Shown in pieces: positions 27,041 to 38,600 of a stretch of 64,000 nt of DNA. Where the stretch lies: the NCBI GenBank assembly GCA_009760855.2, contig WPIO01000111.1:1-64000 (forward strand), written 5' to 3'. The DNA is from Cristatella mucedo. Taxonomy: Eukaryota > Bryozoa > Phylactolaemata > Cristatellidae. The notes beneath the pieces were generated by a model, which was not told where the DNA came from, made no database searches, and saw only the letters and a list, made by a program, of their open reading frames with translations. The position numbers were made by a program, and so were the translations under genes. Position 1 is the first letter of the stretch, and each line of letters opens with the position of its first letter.

Positions 27041-27470
27041 CTTTAAGCCTATTTTAAAATTGCTTAAAGTCAATGACGACAGTCGTGAGTAAATTCCAAG
27101 CTTTGATAGCACACGAGCGGTTTCCAAATTATTAAATAACAAGGATTAGAGGAATACCCGTGGCGCTTTAGCCGGAAGTGCTGATTTAACGATGGCTAGG
27201 CTGATCGGATTGTATTTTGGACCAGTTAGGCTGAGAAAGAGAAGGAAGGGTAGTAAAAGTAAGTGATACAATCCTGAAGTCGAAACGCTGCTCAATGGGA
27301 AGCCTGTGCAGGCGGGCGGTAAGTGGGTAATTCACTTATGATGGTCACCCTAGGCAAGCCTAGTTGGAAATTTTGGTGCCAACTCTAAGCATCTTATCGC
27401 TCATACCGGAAGATGTGCGAGTGGGTAGTTATACAAGTCCAGATCGGATATTAAAAATGCGTGCGTGGTA
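27040..27470 (-). mobile_element. Old diverged LINE fragment related to family A
   Basis: Follows the order of the family A 3' ORF region on the minus strand (TTCCAAGCTTTGATAGCA, CTGAAGTCGAAACGCTGCTC, CCTGTGCAGGCGGGCGG), but with many differences. Confidence 0.5.
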
Positions 27471-27998
27471 CCAACTTCGATGTGTTATCACTGATTGAGG
27501 CAGGCCTGAGTTTAAGAAATAGTACTGAGACGTTACTGTGGTCGTCTAGTTAAACGTCGATTCAGAACAAGACATGGATGTGTCTGGCAGATGCTAAGGA
27601 GATATTCTCACTTTGAGGGTTAGATTTCAAATATCCAAATAGAAATAGCTTTACCTAAAATTTGAAGGATTCTTTTCAATTAATTAAATTCTATAAATTT
27701 GCTGCCATTTAGGTAAAAACCTTTGTTGCAAGGAAACTGAGAAAATTGAACGTGCTGGACTGCTGGGATAAATCAAAAGGCAGGTACAGCCGTGCGTATG
27801 TTGTCTACATAAAGACGAAAGCCTATAACTCTCGCATCATCCATATCGTCTTTGTAATGGTCATCTGGGTACCCTGTTGCGTCCGGTGTGGCTTACTTTC
27901 TAAGAAACTGGCTATACTACCACGTGGGTATGACAGGACTGGCTGCAGTCTCACTGCTACTACTTGCGTGGTGATTAAATAAAAGACCGATCACGATG
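27471..27998. other. Host DNA, no gene seen
   Basis: No recognisable gene or repeat. Confidence 0.45.
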
Positions 27999-28390
27999 AA
28001 ATCTCTTCACTCTGCACATTTCTAGCTGCTATGTCAGCCAACCATTCGTGTAGCTACGTCGTTGGTGCGATTTCATTGCTTGCGATTCTGTTGCTAGTGT
28101 TCTAGCCTTACCCAACTATTATTACTTGTTCTATACTGACTCAACGGTCACCTGTTTCAGCTATGATTTTCGCCTCAGCTTCTTGGCTACAAGTGTCCTC
28201 TAATTGCCACCAACTTTGAACCGTAGATTGCCAGACTTGGGAGTTTGCCGTTGTAAAATGCCTGTCGTCACTTTGCACGTTTCTGGCTGCTATGTCGGTT
28301 AACCATGTGTGTAGCTATGTCGCTGGCGATATCTAATTGCTCGCTATTCTGGTGCTAGTGTTCTAGCCTTACTCAGCTATTACAGCAGCG
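27999..28390. repeat. Direct duplication of about 125 bases
   Basis: Segments at about 27999-28128 and 28257-28388 match along their length (CTGCTATGTC, AACCAT, GTGTAGCTA, TTGCTAGTGTTCTAGCCTTA / GGTGCTAGTGTTCTAGCCTTA), spaced about 260 bases apart. Confidence 0.65.
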
Positions 28391-28810
28391 GTACCTTGAC
28401 TTACGAGTCTCCCAACTGACAAATTTTTAGATATACGAGAGTCTTGAAGCCAAATTTTTGCTTCGAGTTGAGAGCTTAACTTCGGGTTACAAGCCAGCTT
28501 CAGATACCCGCCCGCTAGTTTCGGCAGCAAACGTCACAGTGAACCACGCTGCAACATCCGTCCAGCATCCTGCGCCACACTCGTTCACTTTAAGTGGTTG
28601 CAACGGAATTGCTCTTACATATACGAGTGTGAGCTAATGTCAGCAACGCAAGCAATAGGCTGGAGGGAGGAACAGCATGTAGATACTTAGGCAAGTGAGG
28701 GTACGGCAGCGAAAGACGTTTCGCTGCTAGACATGAATTCGACGAATTACCGCAGCCCAAAGAGTTCAAAATTTGGGCGGATATTGTAGTACACCTTTGA
28801 TTTGAACGAG
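28391..28810. other. Host DNA, no gene seen
   Basis: No recognisable gene or repeat. Confidence 0.4.
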
Positions 28811-28940
28811 CTAATTTGGCCAAGTGGTTAAGGTGCTCGCCCCGATCAAGGTCGGCCGAGGTAGTGGACTTGAGCCACGTGGCGTACGCGAAGCGCCTGA
28901 ATAAAGATTAAGTTATCTTAAGGTGCAATACAAATGAATT
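28811..28940 (+). mobile_element. tRNA-derived SINE family 2, copy 1
   Basis: A-box TGGCCAAGTGGTTAAGG and a B-box-like GGACTTGAGCC are followed by the family 2 tail (AGATTAAGTTATCTTAAGG) running into an AC microsatellite. It is not a functional tRNA: the arms do not pair. Confidence 0.7.
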
Positions 28941-28984
28941 ACACACACACGCGCACACACTCACACATAAATACACACACACAC

Positions 28985-29019
<35 letters not shown>
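28941..29019. repeat. (AC)n-(TA)n microsatellite
   Basis: Imperfect AC run followed by a TA run. Confidence 0.9.
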
Positions 29020-29020
<1 letters not shown>

Positions 29021-29514
29021 GAGTTGGTGATTGCATAGGCCAGACGAAGGCTGTTAATAGGGCAAATAATTAGACCAACCGTAGAGCCTAGCGACACTCT
29101 GTACTTCAGGTTCTCCTTTGGACGACTGCATGCAGTTTAAATCAAGTTTAAGGAATTTCACACCGAGATAGCACGTAAACCATTATTCGCCGATGCCATT
29201 GATGCCAAGTCCAGACGCTCAAGCAGAACTTAACGGTTGATAGCGTCGAGCACTATCACTAGGACAGATTGGTAAGATATGCATTAGTCTTCATATGCCA
29301 GTTAATTGACAAACTATCCTAATTGTTTGCATGCTTTCTGAAGCTCGGGTTCAGTTAACCAGCCAAGAAGGTGCATAATTTCTACACATTTATTACACGT
29401 TCATGACCGTCTACTTGAAGATTTACCTACCCGTGCAAAGCTACGGTTGCAGTTGATGAGATAATTTGCCACTCGGCTTAATCGTCATTGACGTATAAAA
29501 AATGCTGATTGCAC
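29020..29514. other. Host DNA, no gene seen
   Basis: No recognisable gene or repeat. Confidence 0.45.
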
Positions 29515-29650
29515 TATTGCTTACCGACCTGCACTGGCTGCTTATTAGGCAACGTAATCAACTTTGATTTGTCGCTCAAATTTAGGTACCTAGATTCTCT
29601 TGCTCCGGTTTACTAATCTGAGAGATAATTTCATGTAAATCCTACCGTCG
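29515..29650 (+). mobile_element. LINE fragment, post-RT region
   Basis: ACCGACCTGCACTGGCTGC and downstream bases match the L-x-D-L-H-W-L-P-V segment coded near 45030 and 59340 in family A. Confidence 0.5.
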
Positions 29651-30195
29651 TAGCATCCGTTCTTTAGACTCTATATATTACTTTTGTCCTTTACTACCTT
29701 CAAATCTTTCGGAAGTACTGCGGTCAATTTACTATATTTTCTTACATTAAAATCACCAGTAAATAGCATAATGTTATCTTTTGATTTCGCCACGGTAAAA
29801 AAAGATAATAGAAACCTGCTTTTTTCGCACAGAGCTTTCTCTTTCCTGGTGACGTGTGCTAGTGTTTTGCGAAAATGTCGGTTACGTGACTAGCAGGCAG
29901 TGCTATATGCTTTTTTGTAGCTAAAAGTTAAATCGTCTTTTCCTTTGAGTAATTTAAAGTTTAGATAATTTGGAATAAGGTCAACTGACTCTACAGCTTT
30001 ACCTGTATCTGAGGCTGACTGCCTCGAGTGGCTGCCACTACCACTTGCAATGCGTAATAAAGGATTTCTCACAGTTGGAGAAAAACCCACAGCTAGATCG
30101 TGATGAGGGAGAAAGGTGTCGTTCGGCTGAGAATCTGCGAGAATGGATGATACAAAATGACTTTTACATTGAGGCATATGCTCAACAAAATTTAG
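29651..30195. other. Host DNA, no gene seen
   Basis: AT-rich; open frames without recognisable motifs. Confidence 0.4.
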
Positions 30196-30199
30196 TAAT

Positions 30200-30560
30200 A
30201 ATAATAATTATAATAATGCACTTGATAAAGCGCCCTCAGAGAACTCAATCTCTTTCTAGGCGCTTTACATTTGCTGCAAAGGAAAATGCGATTAAATGGT
30301 GAGTAATATCATGCTTAATAAACAACATGAATAACATGGTTACGGGGTGACATGCACAGGGTCAGCATGCAAATGTGGTTAGTGGCAGCATGCACAGTGT
30401 CAGCACGCATAAGCACACGGAGGACGAATCACGAGGACCCACTAAATGCTGTCCTACATAGGTGTGTTTTTAAGTTCTTTTTAAATATGGTCAAGTCAGG
30501 GAATGTTCTGACGCAATTCGGGATTTAAGTCGCACTTAGGACGCATATAGTCTGAGTGGT
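30200..30560 (-). mobile_element. LINE family A, 3' end
   Basis: Starts with ATT/ATA repeats and the tail GCACTTGATAAAGCGCCCTC, then follows the 3' region closely as in 35600-35870 (CATGCACAGGGTCAGCATGC, GTCAGCACGCATAAGCAC). Confidence 0.85.
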
Positions 30561-30669
30561 AAATGGAAGATGAAATAAGTTAAAAACTAAATGTACTATT
30601 TAAACTCTAATGCTAAAAATGATTCTTTGTCAGCCTTGAATATTTTCATAGACTGTCAAATACATGTGC

Positions 30670-30838
30670 ATCTTCCTAGCTGCTTATACAGCCTCTTTTT
30701 GTATATAGACAGAAGAGCCTTTACGGCTATCACCACCGCTTGCAGTGGCGATAAAGGATCGCCCACCACAAGAATCGAACCCACGACCTCGGGCCCGAGG
30801 TCGCGAAAGCAACCACCTTACCTAGTGTGCCATTAGGA
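30670..30838 (-). mobile_element. tRNA-derived SINE family 1, copy 2
   Basis: The minus strand shows TGGCACACTAGGTAAGG, B-box GGTTCGATTCT and the family 1 body with CGCCACTGCAAGCGGTGGTG. Confidence 0.8.
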
Positions 30839-30978
30839 GTTTAGCCGGAAATACCAGATTGTTGTGAGCAAATTTATTTCAAATGTTACCAAATGACATG
30901 GCCAGGTTATTAAATATCCAGCAGATATAAAACCGAGCAGTGCACTGTTATAGCTATGGGTCGAATCACTTTCGATGT

Positions 30979-31545
30979 TTAGAGACTTGGTGTATAACCT
31001 CTTGATTGACCAGCCAGCGGTCTAATCGTGCCGCTGTTTTGGAAGCTATAAGAAACGCTCCTGCTGCTAACACTGGAGTACGATTGAGCTTCGAATTGAG
31101 CCAACTGCCTTTTGCATACTGCTACTTCACTTTTTATAGTGCGTAGCCGCTCAGACCAGGCACTGTGGTGATCCCTTACTTCATCTCGTTTTTTCAGGAG
31201 CTCATACTCTCGAGCTCGTTTTGCAGTACGACATTTGAGTACAGAGGCATTGCTCTGCCTCCGTTTGCGCCGAGAAGAATTTTCCTCCGGATTCTTTGTG
31301 CTTGCAGTCGGACTATTAAAGTTTCCCTCAGGGAAAATGACGGCATGCTGCCGTGAGGCTGATTGTAGCCCTTCCTGAGGACAAGGTACCTCTGTGGTTC
31401 TGCTGCTAATATCGGGAAAAAGCGCTGAACCAAAATGAGCACTTGTTGTGGCACCAGTAGTTTCGACCTGACTGCCTTCACCAACCATTCTGGGATGTTG
31501 AAGGCTATTTGTGCGGAAAGGCTGTGAATAGTCCGATTGGGCCAT
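30979..31545 (-). CDS. Host bZIP-like protein (188 residues)
   Basis: An open frame from ATG 31543-31545 to TAA 30979-30981. The N-terminal half is Ser/Thr/Pro-rich, as in activation regions. Around residues 95-145 lies a basic region, R-R-K-R-R-Q-S-N-A-S-V-L-K-C-R-T-A-K-R-A-R-E, directly followed by a helix with hydrophobic residues about every seventh position. This fits a bZIP transcription factor, although the invariant Asn is one place off in spacing and the zipper has few leucines (Val, Trp and Ile instead). Just upstream of the ATG the coding strand reads TTTATTTTAG-GAGG, a plausible splice acceptor, so this may be the last exon of a gene whose first exon lies further right. It could be a functional gene or a retrocopy. 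Confidence 0.55.
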   Translation of the reverse strand: MAQSDYSQPFRTNSLQHPRMVGEGSQVETTGATTSAHFGSALFPDISSRTTEVPCPQEGLQSASRQHAVIFPEGNFNSPTASTKNPEENSSRRKRRQSNASVLKCRTAKRAREYELLKKRDEVRDHHSAWSERLRTIKSEVAVCKRQLAQFEAQSYSSVSSRSVSYSFQNSGTIRPLAGQSRGYTPSL

Positions 31546-31619
31546 TTTTTCCACAAACCTTAGCCTCCTAAAATAAAAATAAACTTGATAGCTGAGTCTA
31601 TGGTAATACAAACGTCAAA

Positions 31620-32486
31620 TTGCTGCTCAGGGCAAAATATTAAACCGGAAGTTGTTATTCTCCGTTCATTATTGTAAGCGAGCATGACTGAGAATGTGTT
31701 GCAACGAATGACAGTTATCTGCGACACTCTCTACTGGCGTATTTAGCACATACAAGACTCCCTGCGACTGCATTTCTCCTGGACGTCCACTGTCTGCGCT
31801 CCTACCACTCCGCCTTCACTTCCAACTCACATTACTAAACGCACTTTTGTATCGGCTTATATCATCAAGTCAAAACTGAGAGTCCAACTCTGGACAGCAA
31901 ACCTATTATTCACTGCATGTTGCGGAAAGACACTAGCAACAAAGTTCTGGCCGTGACGCTGCCATAGTGTAAGCAATTTACGTAGGGTACGGCCCAATGG
32001 CACGCAGTAGTGCCCCCTCCTGTTTCAGGCGAGCTCTTGCACACTTGTTGCCGATGTTGTGGGAGTCACCGCATCCAGCATCCGTTTGAGCTCATTTAAT
32101 GTCTGCCTCAAAAGCACCATAAACAATACGAATCGATAGATCAAATGCTAATCGTCTCTTTAATTTGTTACGGCCAGCATGCGATTCAGATAGCAGCTCA
32201 ATGCGTCGGACGTTTTTAACCGATTCGTCAGTAAAATATTTAAAACAGCACAACAGAGGTCCAAACAACTTCAACTTGATGGGCTGATATCACCTGCTGC
32301 GATCAATTATTCCATTTCTAACGGGCAAAAATACTACTTCAAACGCCTCTTGAATTATTGCCAGGTGAAGGATATTTTCAAGTACCCCCTAGGTGTAGCT
32401 CGAGGCTGGATTAATTGTCAATAATCGGATACGATATAACCAGGCTAATTATGTATGTATATATATATATATATGCAAGCTTATAT
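31620..32486. other. Host DNA, no gene seen
   Basis: No recognisable gene or repeat. If the bZIP-like exon has an upstream exon, it would be in this direction. Confidence 0.45.
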
Positions 32487-32526
32487 ATATGCAAGCTTAT
32501 ATATATATATATATAAGCTTGCATAT
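32487..32526. repeat. 40-base perfect palindrome
   Basis: ATATGCAAGCTTATATATAT and its exact reverse complement abut. The left flank repeats GCAAGCTTATATATAT once more. Confidence 0.9.
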
Positions 32527-33890
32527 CAAGCATGGCTCGGCCTGCAGCTTTTGCAACTTTCTGTAAGCAAGATGGAGAGCATTAAACAACAGCTGTTGAA
32601 TTGAACCTGACGATCGCCTAGCCATACTATTCTTCTGCGTTAAAAATACTGCCAAACCCTTGCAAGGGCTGGGAAAAAATCCTAGTATAAGCATAAGCAT
32701 AAATTAATCCTGCATACGTGTGTGCTCAGTAATGGTTGGTGAAGGTCACACTTTTCAAAGGACACTTTCTGAAATTTTAGACGTCTTTGAAAGCACATCT
32801 CGGATGCTTTAGCTTCAGGATTTAGGGATTTCAAACTCTAACTCGGGTCACTTGATGCATCCTAACCTCACTGACAGGTACAATAAGCAGCATTCTTCAT
32901 CTTGATGTTTCTTATATTGCCCTTTAAGTCCTGCTTAATAAAGACACACTCGGGACTAGGCAGATTTTTCTTGGCTAGTTGGTTTTATTTATGAGTAAGC
33001 GATCTGACTACAAGCATGCTTAACAACAAAGTTCACTGGACGTATCGTACTGAATGGCTCAGCGTGTATCAAGAACAATAAGGATATGCGATTTATAAGA
33101 TACAGGGAGATATTCATGTAAAGCGATATAGAAAGAACAACTTTGCCAAGGATACAATGAAGCTGTTTCCTCAGCATACCTGTTGTGGAATAAGGCACCG
33201 GCGGATCTCGTTACTACACGATTCCTGATATAAGCCCGATAAATGCTTACATTAACTTTACAGCCTAGAGAGAGGCGTGATTATATGCCAACTGTAACTT
33301 GATATAGTGCTGGTTAAAACGTTGTATGATAAAAGCATTATCAGTATCGCAGCATGGCATAGACTCTCACTCAATCTCTGATGCTATTTGTAGCTAACTC
33401 TTATTACTTCATTCTGGCCAGAAAGAGCGAAGGCTTTGGTATCTAGTTTCAACAAGTGAACGACTGTGTACCTACCGCCGATGATAAGTAAGGCAATGCA
33501 TTATTCGTCAACCAATAGTAAGAACACGAAAATTTGCTGTTTTATCTACGAATGTGGCTCCGCTTAGATTGCGCCATCTCACAGAACTAGCCTCTCATCA
33601 TTATGCAAGTTCCTTGCAGCGACTTCGTCCACGACCAACTTTTAGCCACTCCTGAAGGCTTTTTCAGATCGGCTGTTCTCTTTACCCATACACCCCTGCC
33701 ATTTTTATGGAAATTTTTGTATTTCTAGCTCGGCCATTGAAAGTTCGATCACTGGTGACGGCTGTGCCTGACATGTCAGTAAGCTTTAGTCTTTCAAATC
33801 GACTGTCGCTATACAGTTTATACCAAGTAAGCAGATGAGTCAAGTTTATCTTCTTTAAATTAAATTGAATTTGCTAAAACCCGGACCTGG
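32527..33890. other. Host DNA, no gene seen
   Basis: No recognisable gene or repeat. Confidence 0.45.
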
Positions 33891-33892
33891 CT

Positions 33893-34055
33893 AATATAAT
33901 AATGATATAATTCATTTTTATAGTGCACTTAAGAGAACTTAATCTCTTTTCAGCCAATTCACAAATCCTACGGGGCTCGAGTAACGACCTCGGCCAGACC
34001 TCGGTCGGGGCGAGCGCCTTACCCACCGGGCCTAACCAGCGCGGCTAGGTCAAGA
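33893..34055 (-). mobile_element. tRNA-derived SINE family 2, copy 2
   Basis: The minus strand has A-box-like TGGTTAGGCCCGGTGGGTAAGG, B-box-like GTTACTCGAGCCCC, and then the 3' tail GAGATTAAGTTCTCTTAAG with ATT-rich end. The tail resembles that of LINE family A. Confidence 0.75.
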
Positions 34056-34777
34056 TACAGCTGCCTAGTTGCTCGTCAACACATGTTGTCCACCGGTCTA
34101 GACTTTGCTGATTCAGTCTTTGCAAGTTTTCTTGCATTTTCGGTATGACATGTTAGCGGTCCGTGAAAAGCTCTGAGACTTAACTCTTTTTTGTCAAATT
34201 TTGCCATGGCGACAGTACACCCACTAACGTCAATCGTTCCTCATCGTGAAATATATCGTTGGCAAAGTCTTATTGCTAACTTTTAGGTCCATCCATTATC
34301 TAGCTCTGACTTTCTTATTTGAAATGCTTCATGCGCAGTCTTTTCGTAGCAGCATTCACTCACCTACTGATTCTAGTTGCTTAGCTAAGTCATTAGTTAA
34401 ACTAAAACTCTTTTAAGACTACGCCCGGGGGTCTTTGGCGTGAAGAATCCTCAAGTCATGTTGGTGGCATAAAAATTGGGCTGATCCATACTTTGAGACA
34501 CTACCCTAGAGATCGAAGTGACTCGGGTGATGACTTTATGATTGAGGCTTAAGCGATGCTTGTGCTGAGCATTTTTTTGTTTTGTAATTAGGCTGGTCTA
34601 CACTTAAGCCAGTAGCACATTTTAATATAATACTTTATACTTTTATAGTTGCAGAAACAATAGCTATCTTTTTACCAAAACTGATGTAAACAATCGATAT
34701 GAATAGAGAAATGATTGGAGTTTAGCCTCCATATGTTTTACATACAAATAGCCTACTCAAATATCTTTGCTTAACTT
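34056..34777. other. Host DNA, no gene seen
   Basis: No recognisable gene or repeat. Confidence 0.4.
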
Positions 34778-34982
34778 AAGCTTATGTGGTGAATAGAAGA
34801 TGCAACGTCCCTCGAGAAATGACTAAAATATATGTAAAATTAGGTTGTAACATCATGCTCAGTGTTGACTCTAAAGGTTAAGCTTATGGGGTGCATAGAA
34901 GGTGCAAAGCCCCTAGAAAAGAAGTAAAGGAGAAAAGAATGAGGTTTTACCATCGTGCTCAGCTTGAATCCAAAAGTAAGCG
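34778..34982. repeat. Tandem dimer, 102-base unit
   Basis: AAGCTTATGTGGTGAATAGA at 34778 and AAGCTTATGGGGTGCATAGA at 34880 start two diverged units that match to the end (CATCATGCTCAG / CATCGTGCTCAG). Confidence 0.75.
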
Positions 34983-35359
34983 AGGGTTTCCATTTACCGT
35001 TCCCCAACATGGAGTGGCATATCAGAAGATAATCTGTGTAGTCTAAGAGATGCCAATGGTGGAATTTTATTAAGGTAGGCTAAAGTATTTTGAATGCAGT
35101 AATCAACTAAGCCAGACATGGCCAAACTACGGCCCGCGGGGCACATAAGGCCCGTTGGGCTTTTCAATCCGGCCGCAAGCCACGTTATATTATTAAATTA
35201 AATTTAATTACAAAGACACCTCAATCATTTTACCTAGCTGTAATTCCCATTTTTCCCCAGCAGATGGCGCACCCGAAGACATTGACCCTTGAGTGTGATG
35301 AATTACGGTTACTCTCTACTGCATTTTGTTGCTTTGTACTTTCAGCTCTTCAGTAAAAG

Positions 35360-38010
35360 TGAGCGGACCGAAGAAAAGAAAAGTAAAGAGTGAGTGCCGA
35401 GTATTCAATAAAGAGTGGACGACAAAATATTTGTTCACTGAAGTCCCATCAACAGTTGTATTTCTGATAAGCCAAGAAACTGTAGCAGTTTTTAAAGAAT
35501 AAAACATCAGCTGTCATTTTGCCATAACAATAATAATATTAATAAAAATAATGTACTTGATAAAGCACCCTCAGAGAACTTAATCTCTTTCTAGGCGCTT
35601 TACATTTGCTGCAAAGGGAAATGCAATTAAATGGTAAGTAAAATCATGCTTGAAAAACAAACAAAAGGAATAACATGGTTAGGGGTGACATGCACAGGGT
35701 CAGCATGCAAATGTGGTTAGTGGCAGCATGCACAGTGTCAGCACGCATAAGCACGTCAAGGACGAATCACAGGGACCAATTAAATGCTGTCCTAAATAGG
35801 TGTGTTTTTAAGTTCCTTTTAAATGTGGTCAGGTCAGGGGATGTTCTGACGCAGATCGGGAGGGAGTTCCAAGCTTTGGGAGCATACGAAGTAAATGCAT
35901 GGTCTCCAAAGGATTTGAGGTTTGTACGAGGTATTTCTAGACTGTTGGATTCCGAAAAGCAGGTGGTACGATGCTTGCCCTGATGGGGGAGTATGTCGGA
36001 GAGATAGGCTGGAGCCATAGAATGAAGGGACCTAAAAGTGAGCGACAAAACCTTGAAGTCAATCCGTTGCTTGACTGGTAGCCAGTGCAGGTCGGCGAGA
36101 AGTGGAGTAATGTGGCAACTGCGACGCTCACGACAGACAAGCCTAGCTGCAGAGTTTTGCACCAGCTGCAATCGCCTGATCGCACATGCTGGTAGGCCAG
36201 TGAGCAGTGAGTTGCGGAAGTCGAGACGAGATGTCACGAATGCATGGACCAACTTAGACGTGGTATCCTTATCTAAACAAGCCCGAATTTTAGCAATATT
36301 ATGAAGCTGAAAATAGGCAGCTTTGACCGTGGAGCTGATATGGTCGTCTAACGAGAGGTTGCATAGGCCATAAAACATGCTAACTGCGCCAGTCAACAGT
36401 CTCCACAAGAACGGGCGGCTACAGCTCAGAGAATGACGGCTAGTTTACGGACTCGGCAAAATCTTTTTCACAGACAAACTGCGATTCAAGAGTCAAGTAC
36501 TAAGGCAAGTTTTTTGCTGGCATTTAAATTAACAAAGGCCAGTAAGCCTTTCTCCGAAGGCGAATTTTTAAAAGAATGCATGGGTGAGACAGCAGGTCTC
36601 TTTTGTCCGGAGAGCAAAGGCAAATTTAGAAAAATCAGATTATCACGCAGAACTGTGACTCGCGGTGTGGAATTGATTGACGAAGATATAGCCGGAAAAT
36701 TAAACAAAAGGCAGAGTTCATTAAGTTTTATTCACTAACACTTGATGAAAGTAACGAATTAAAAACACTGCTCATTTCCTAATTTTTATTCGAGAGATAA
36801 GCGACAGGTTTGAGATCACAGAGAAATTTTTGACCATGGAGTCCATGAAAGGAAAAACGATGGGAGAGGACTTGTATAACCAGATGTCTGCTGTCACGGC
36901 GAGAATGAAGCTACCTTGGAGTAAACTTGCCAATGTCACCACGGATGGATCGCCAAATTTAACTGGGAAAAACGTTGGGCTGCTAAAAAGACTGCAGGAA
37001 AAAGTAAAAGAGGAAAATCCTGATCAGGATGTTATTTTCTTTTACAGCATCATTCATCAGGAAGTTCTGTGTAAGTCTACATTGCAGCTAAATCACGTCG
37101 TGAATCCAGTCGTAAAACTTGGTAACTTTATACGAGCAAGGGGACTTTAACATCGTCATTTTATTGCGTTCCTATAAGAAACCCATGTAGATCACCAGGA
37201 CTTACTTTACCACTCTCGTGTGTGCTGGCTAAGTTTGGGCAAAGTTTTTCAAAGAGTGTGGGAGCTGAAGGAGGAGATAACTGCATTTTTGTAGTTAATG
37301 GGGAGATCCGACGAATTTCACGAGCTAAGTGACAAGAACTGGCTTGTGACTTTTCGTTTGCTGGGGACATACTTTCGCACATGAATGAGCTGAACACCAA
37401 GCTACAGTGGAAAGATCAGTTTGGGCAAGACATGTACACAAATGTTAGGGCCTTCAAATCCAAGCTGACTCTTTTCTCCAGACAAATTTCAAACAAATCT
37501 TTAATTTATTTCCCCACACTAGCCATGCAGAAAGAGGCTACCCGAAACGCGCAGAAATACATAAAATCACTAGACAACCTGCACGGAGAATTCTGCCGTT
37601 GCTTCTGTGACTTTGAAAAAATTGAAAAGTTACTTGAGCTGGTGTCCTGTACCCTGTCACAAGACCCTGAAACAGCATCACAGGAGCTGCCGTTGGAACT
37701 GATAGATCTTCAGCCTGACTCTGTATTGAAGGAGAAGTTCAACTCTCTTAAACTGAACGACTTTTATGTTTCAATTAACAAAGCCACGTTTCGAAACCTC
37801 CGGAGGATGGTACAGAAGATGCTGACGTTGTTTGGCTCAACCTATGTGTGTGAACAGACATTCAGCGTCATGAACATCAACAAAGCCCGTCACAGATCCA
37901 AGCTAAATGACCAATACCTCGGATTTATCTTAAGAATTGCCACAACAAATTTAACTCCAGACATTGATACACTTGCAAAAAAAGGAGACCAACAACACTG
38001 TTCCCACTGA
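35360..38010 (+). pseudogene. hAT transposase, GTF2IRD2/EPM2AIP1-like, interrupted
   Basis: The reading starts near 35360 with a basic S-G-P-K-K-R-K-V segment and a BED-finger-like stretch that ends at the LINE insertion (about 35520). It resumes at about 36430 (A-I-Q-E-S-S-T-K-A-S-F-L-L-A-F, then F-C-P-E-S-K-G-K-F). A frame change lies near 36720-36740, then D-G-S-P-N-L-T-G-K-N-V-G-L and I-I-H-Q-E-V-L-C-K, with further breaks at about 37148 and 37170-37380. The C-terminal 209 residues are open (37381-38010), with the hAT dimerisation-type segment F-G-S-T-Y-V-C-E-Q-T-F-S-V-M-N and ending D-Q-Q-H-C-S-H. The protein cut and pasted its own element; this copy is dead. Confidence 0.88.
35523..36420 (-). 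mobile_element. LINE family A, 3' 0.9 kb, nested in the hAT element
   Basis: The 3' end carries ATT-type repeats and TGATAAAGCACCCTCAGAG. Upstream on the minus strand an almost clean frame (36408-35767) encodes the region after the RT palm: D-D-H-I-S-S-T-V, L-V-H-A-F-V-T-S-R-L-D-F, L-Q-L-V-Q-N-S-A-A-R-L-V, H-I-T-P-L-L-A-D-L-H-W-L-P-V, A-P-K-A-W-N-S-L-P and L-K-T-H-L-F. This is the CR1/L2-type C-terminus. The copy is 5'-truncated, and is the best-preserved family A sequence in the window. Confidence 0.88.
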
Positions 38011-38248
38011 AACTGAATGGGAGTTATTAATACGTTATTAAATTAATAAATTTGTAAACAATAATACAATAAACTAAGCACAGTGGTATTTTTCTGCCTG
38101 TTAAAGGCCAAATCTTTTCATGTAATGGTTTTTTAATTTAATTTACATTAGTTCACACAAACACATCATTCTCCTACTCTGGCCCGGCCCCTCTGTCAAA
38201 TTTTAGAAACCATTGTGGCCCGCGAGTCAAAAGGTTTTCCCACCTCTG

Positions 38249-38600
38249 AGCTAAGCTATAGTGCATAGAAAAAGCGGAAATCTTACTTTCTGGAAACACA
38301 AATTTATTACGCCTGAAATAGAAAATTATAACAAAATAGGGTATTCTTGAGCTGGTGTGTACCGAGAAACTATTGTATCAGAATCTGTCAACTAGCAAAC
38401 AAGTTCTAATGAGGTTGCATACTAACTATTTCATTTTCACGTGAATCTCCCAGTGATACCTGTGCTGTGTACAAACATATTCTCATTTATCTAGCATCGG
38501 AAGAGCCTCGGTCTGCGCCCAGCCGAGATTTTAGTGAACAATAATCACTCGTCTGCTTCAGACCTACTAGCCTGTTTGTGAACGAGATTGAGTAAACCAC
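38249..38600. other. Host DNA, no gene seen
   Basis: No recognisable gene or repeat. Confidence 0.4.

Larger units (their letters stand above)
35113..38248 (+). mobile_element. hAT DNA transposon (GTF2IRD2/Charlie-like), decayed, with terminal repeats and target duplication
   Basis: The left end begins CAGACATGGCCAAACTACGG and the right end read inward begins CAGAGGTGGGAAAACC, both close to the Charlie-type hAT terminus with a CGGCCCGCGGG block. Flanking octamers AACTAAGC (35105-35112) and AGCTAAGC (38249-38256) agree at 7 of 8, the target-site length of hAT elements. The interior codes for a hAT transposase in pieces, and a LINE-A insertion splits it at 35523-36420. Confidence 0.9.
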
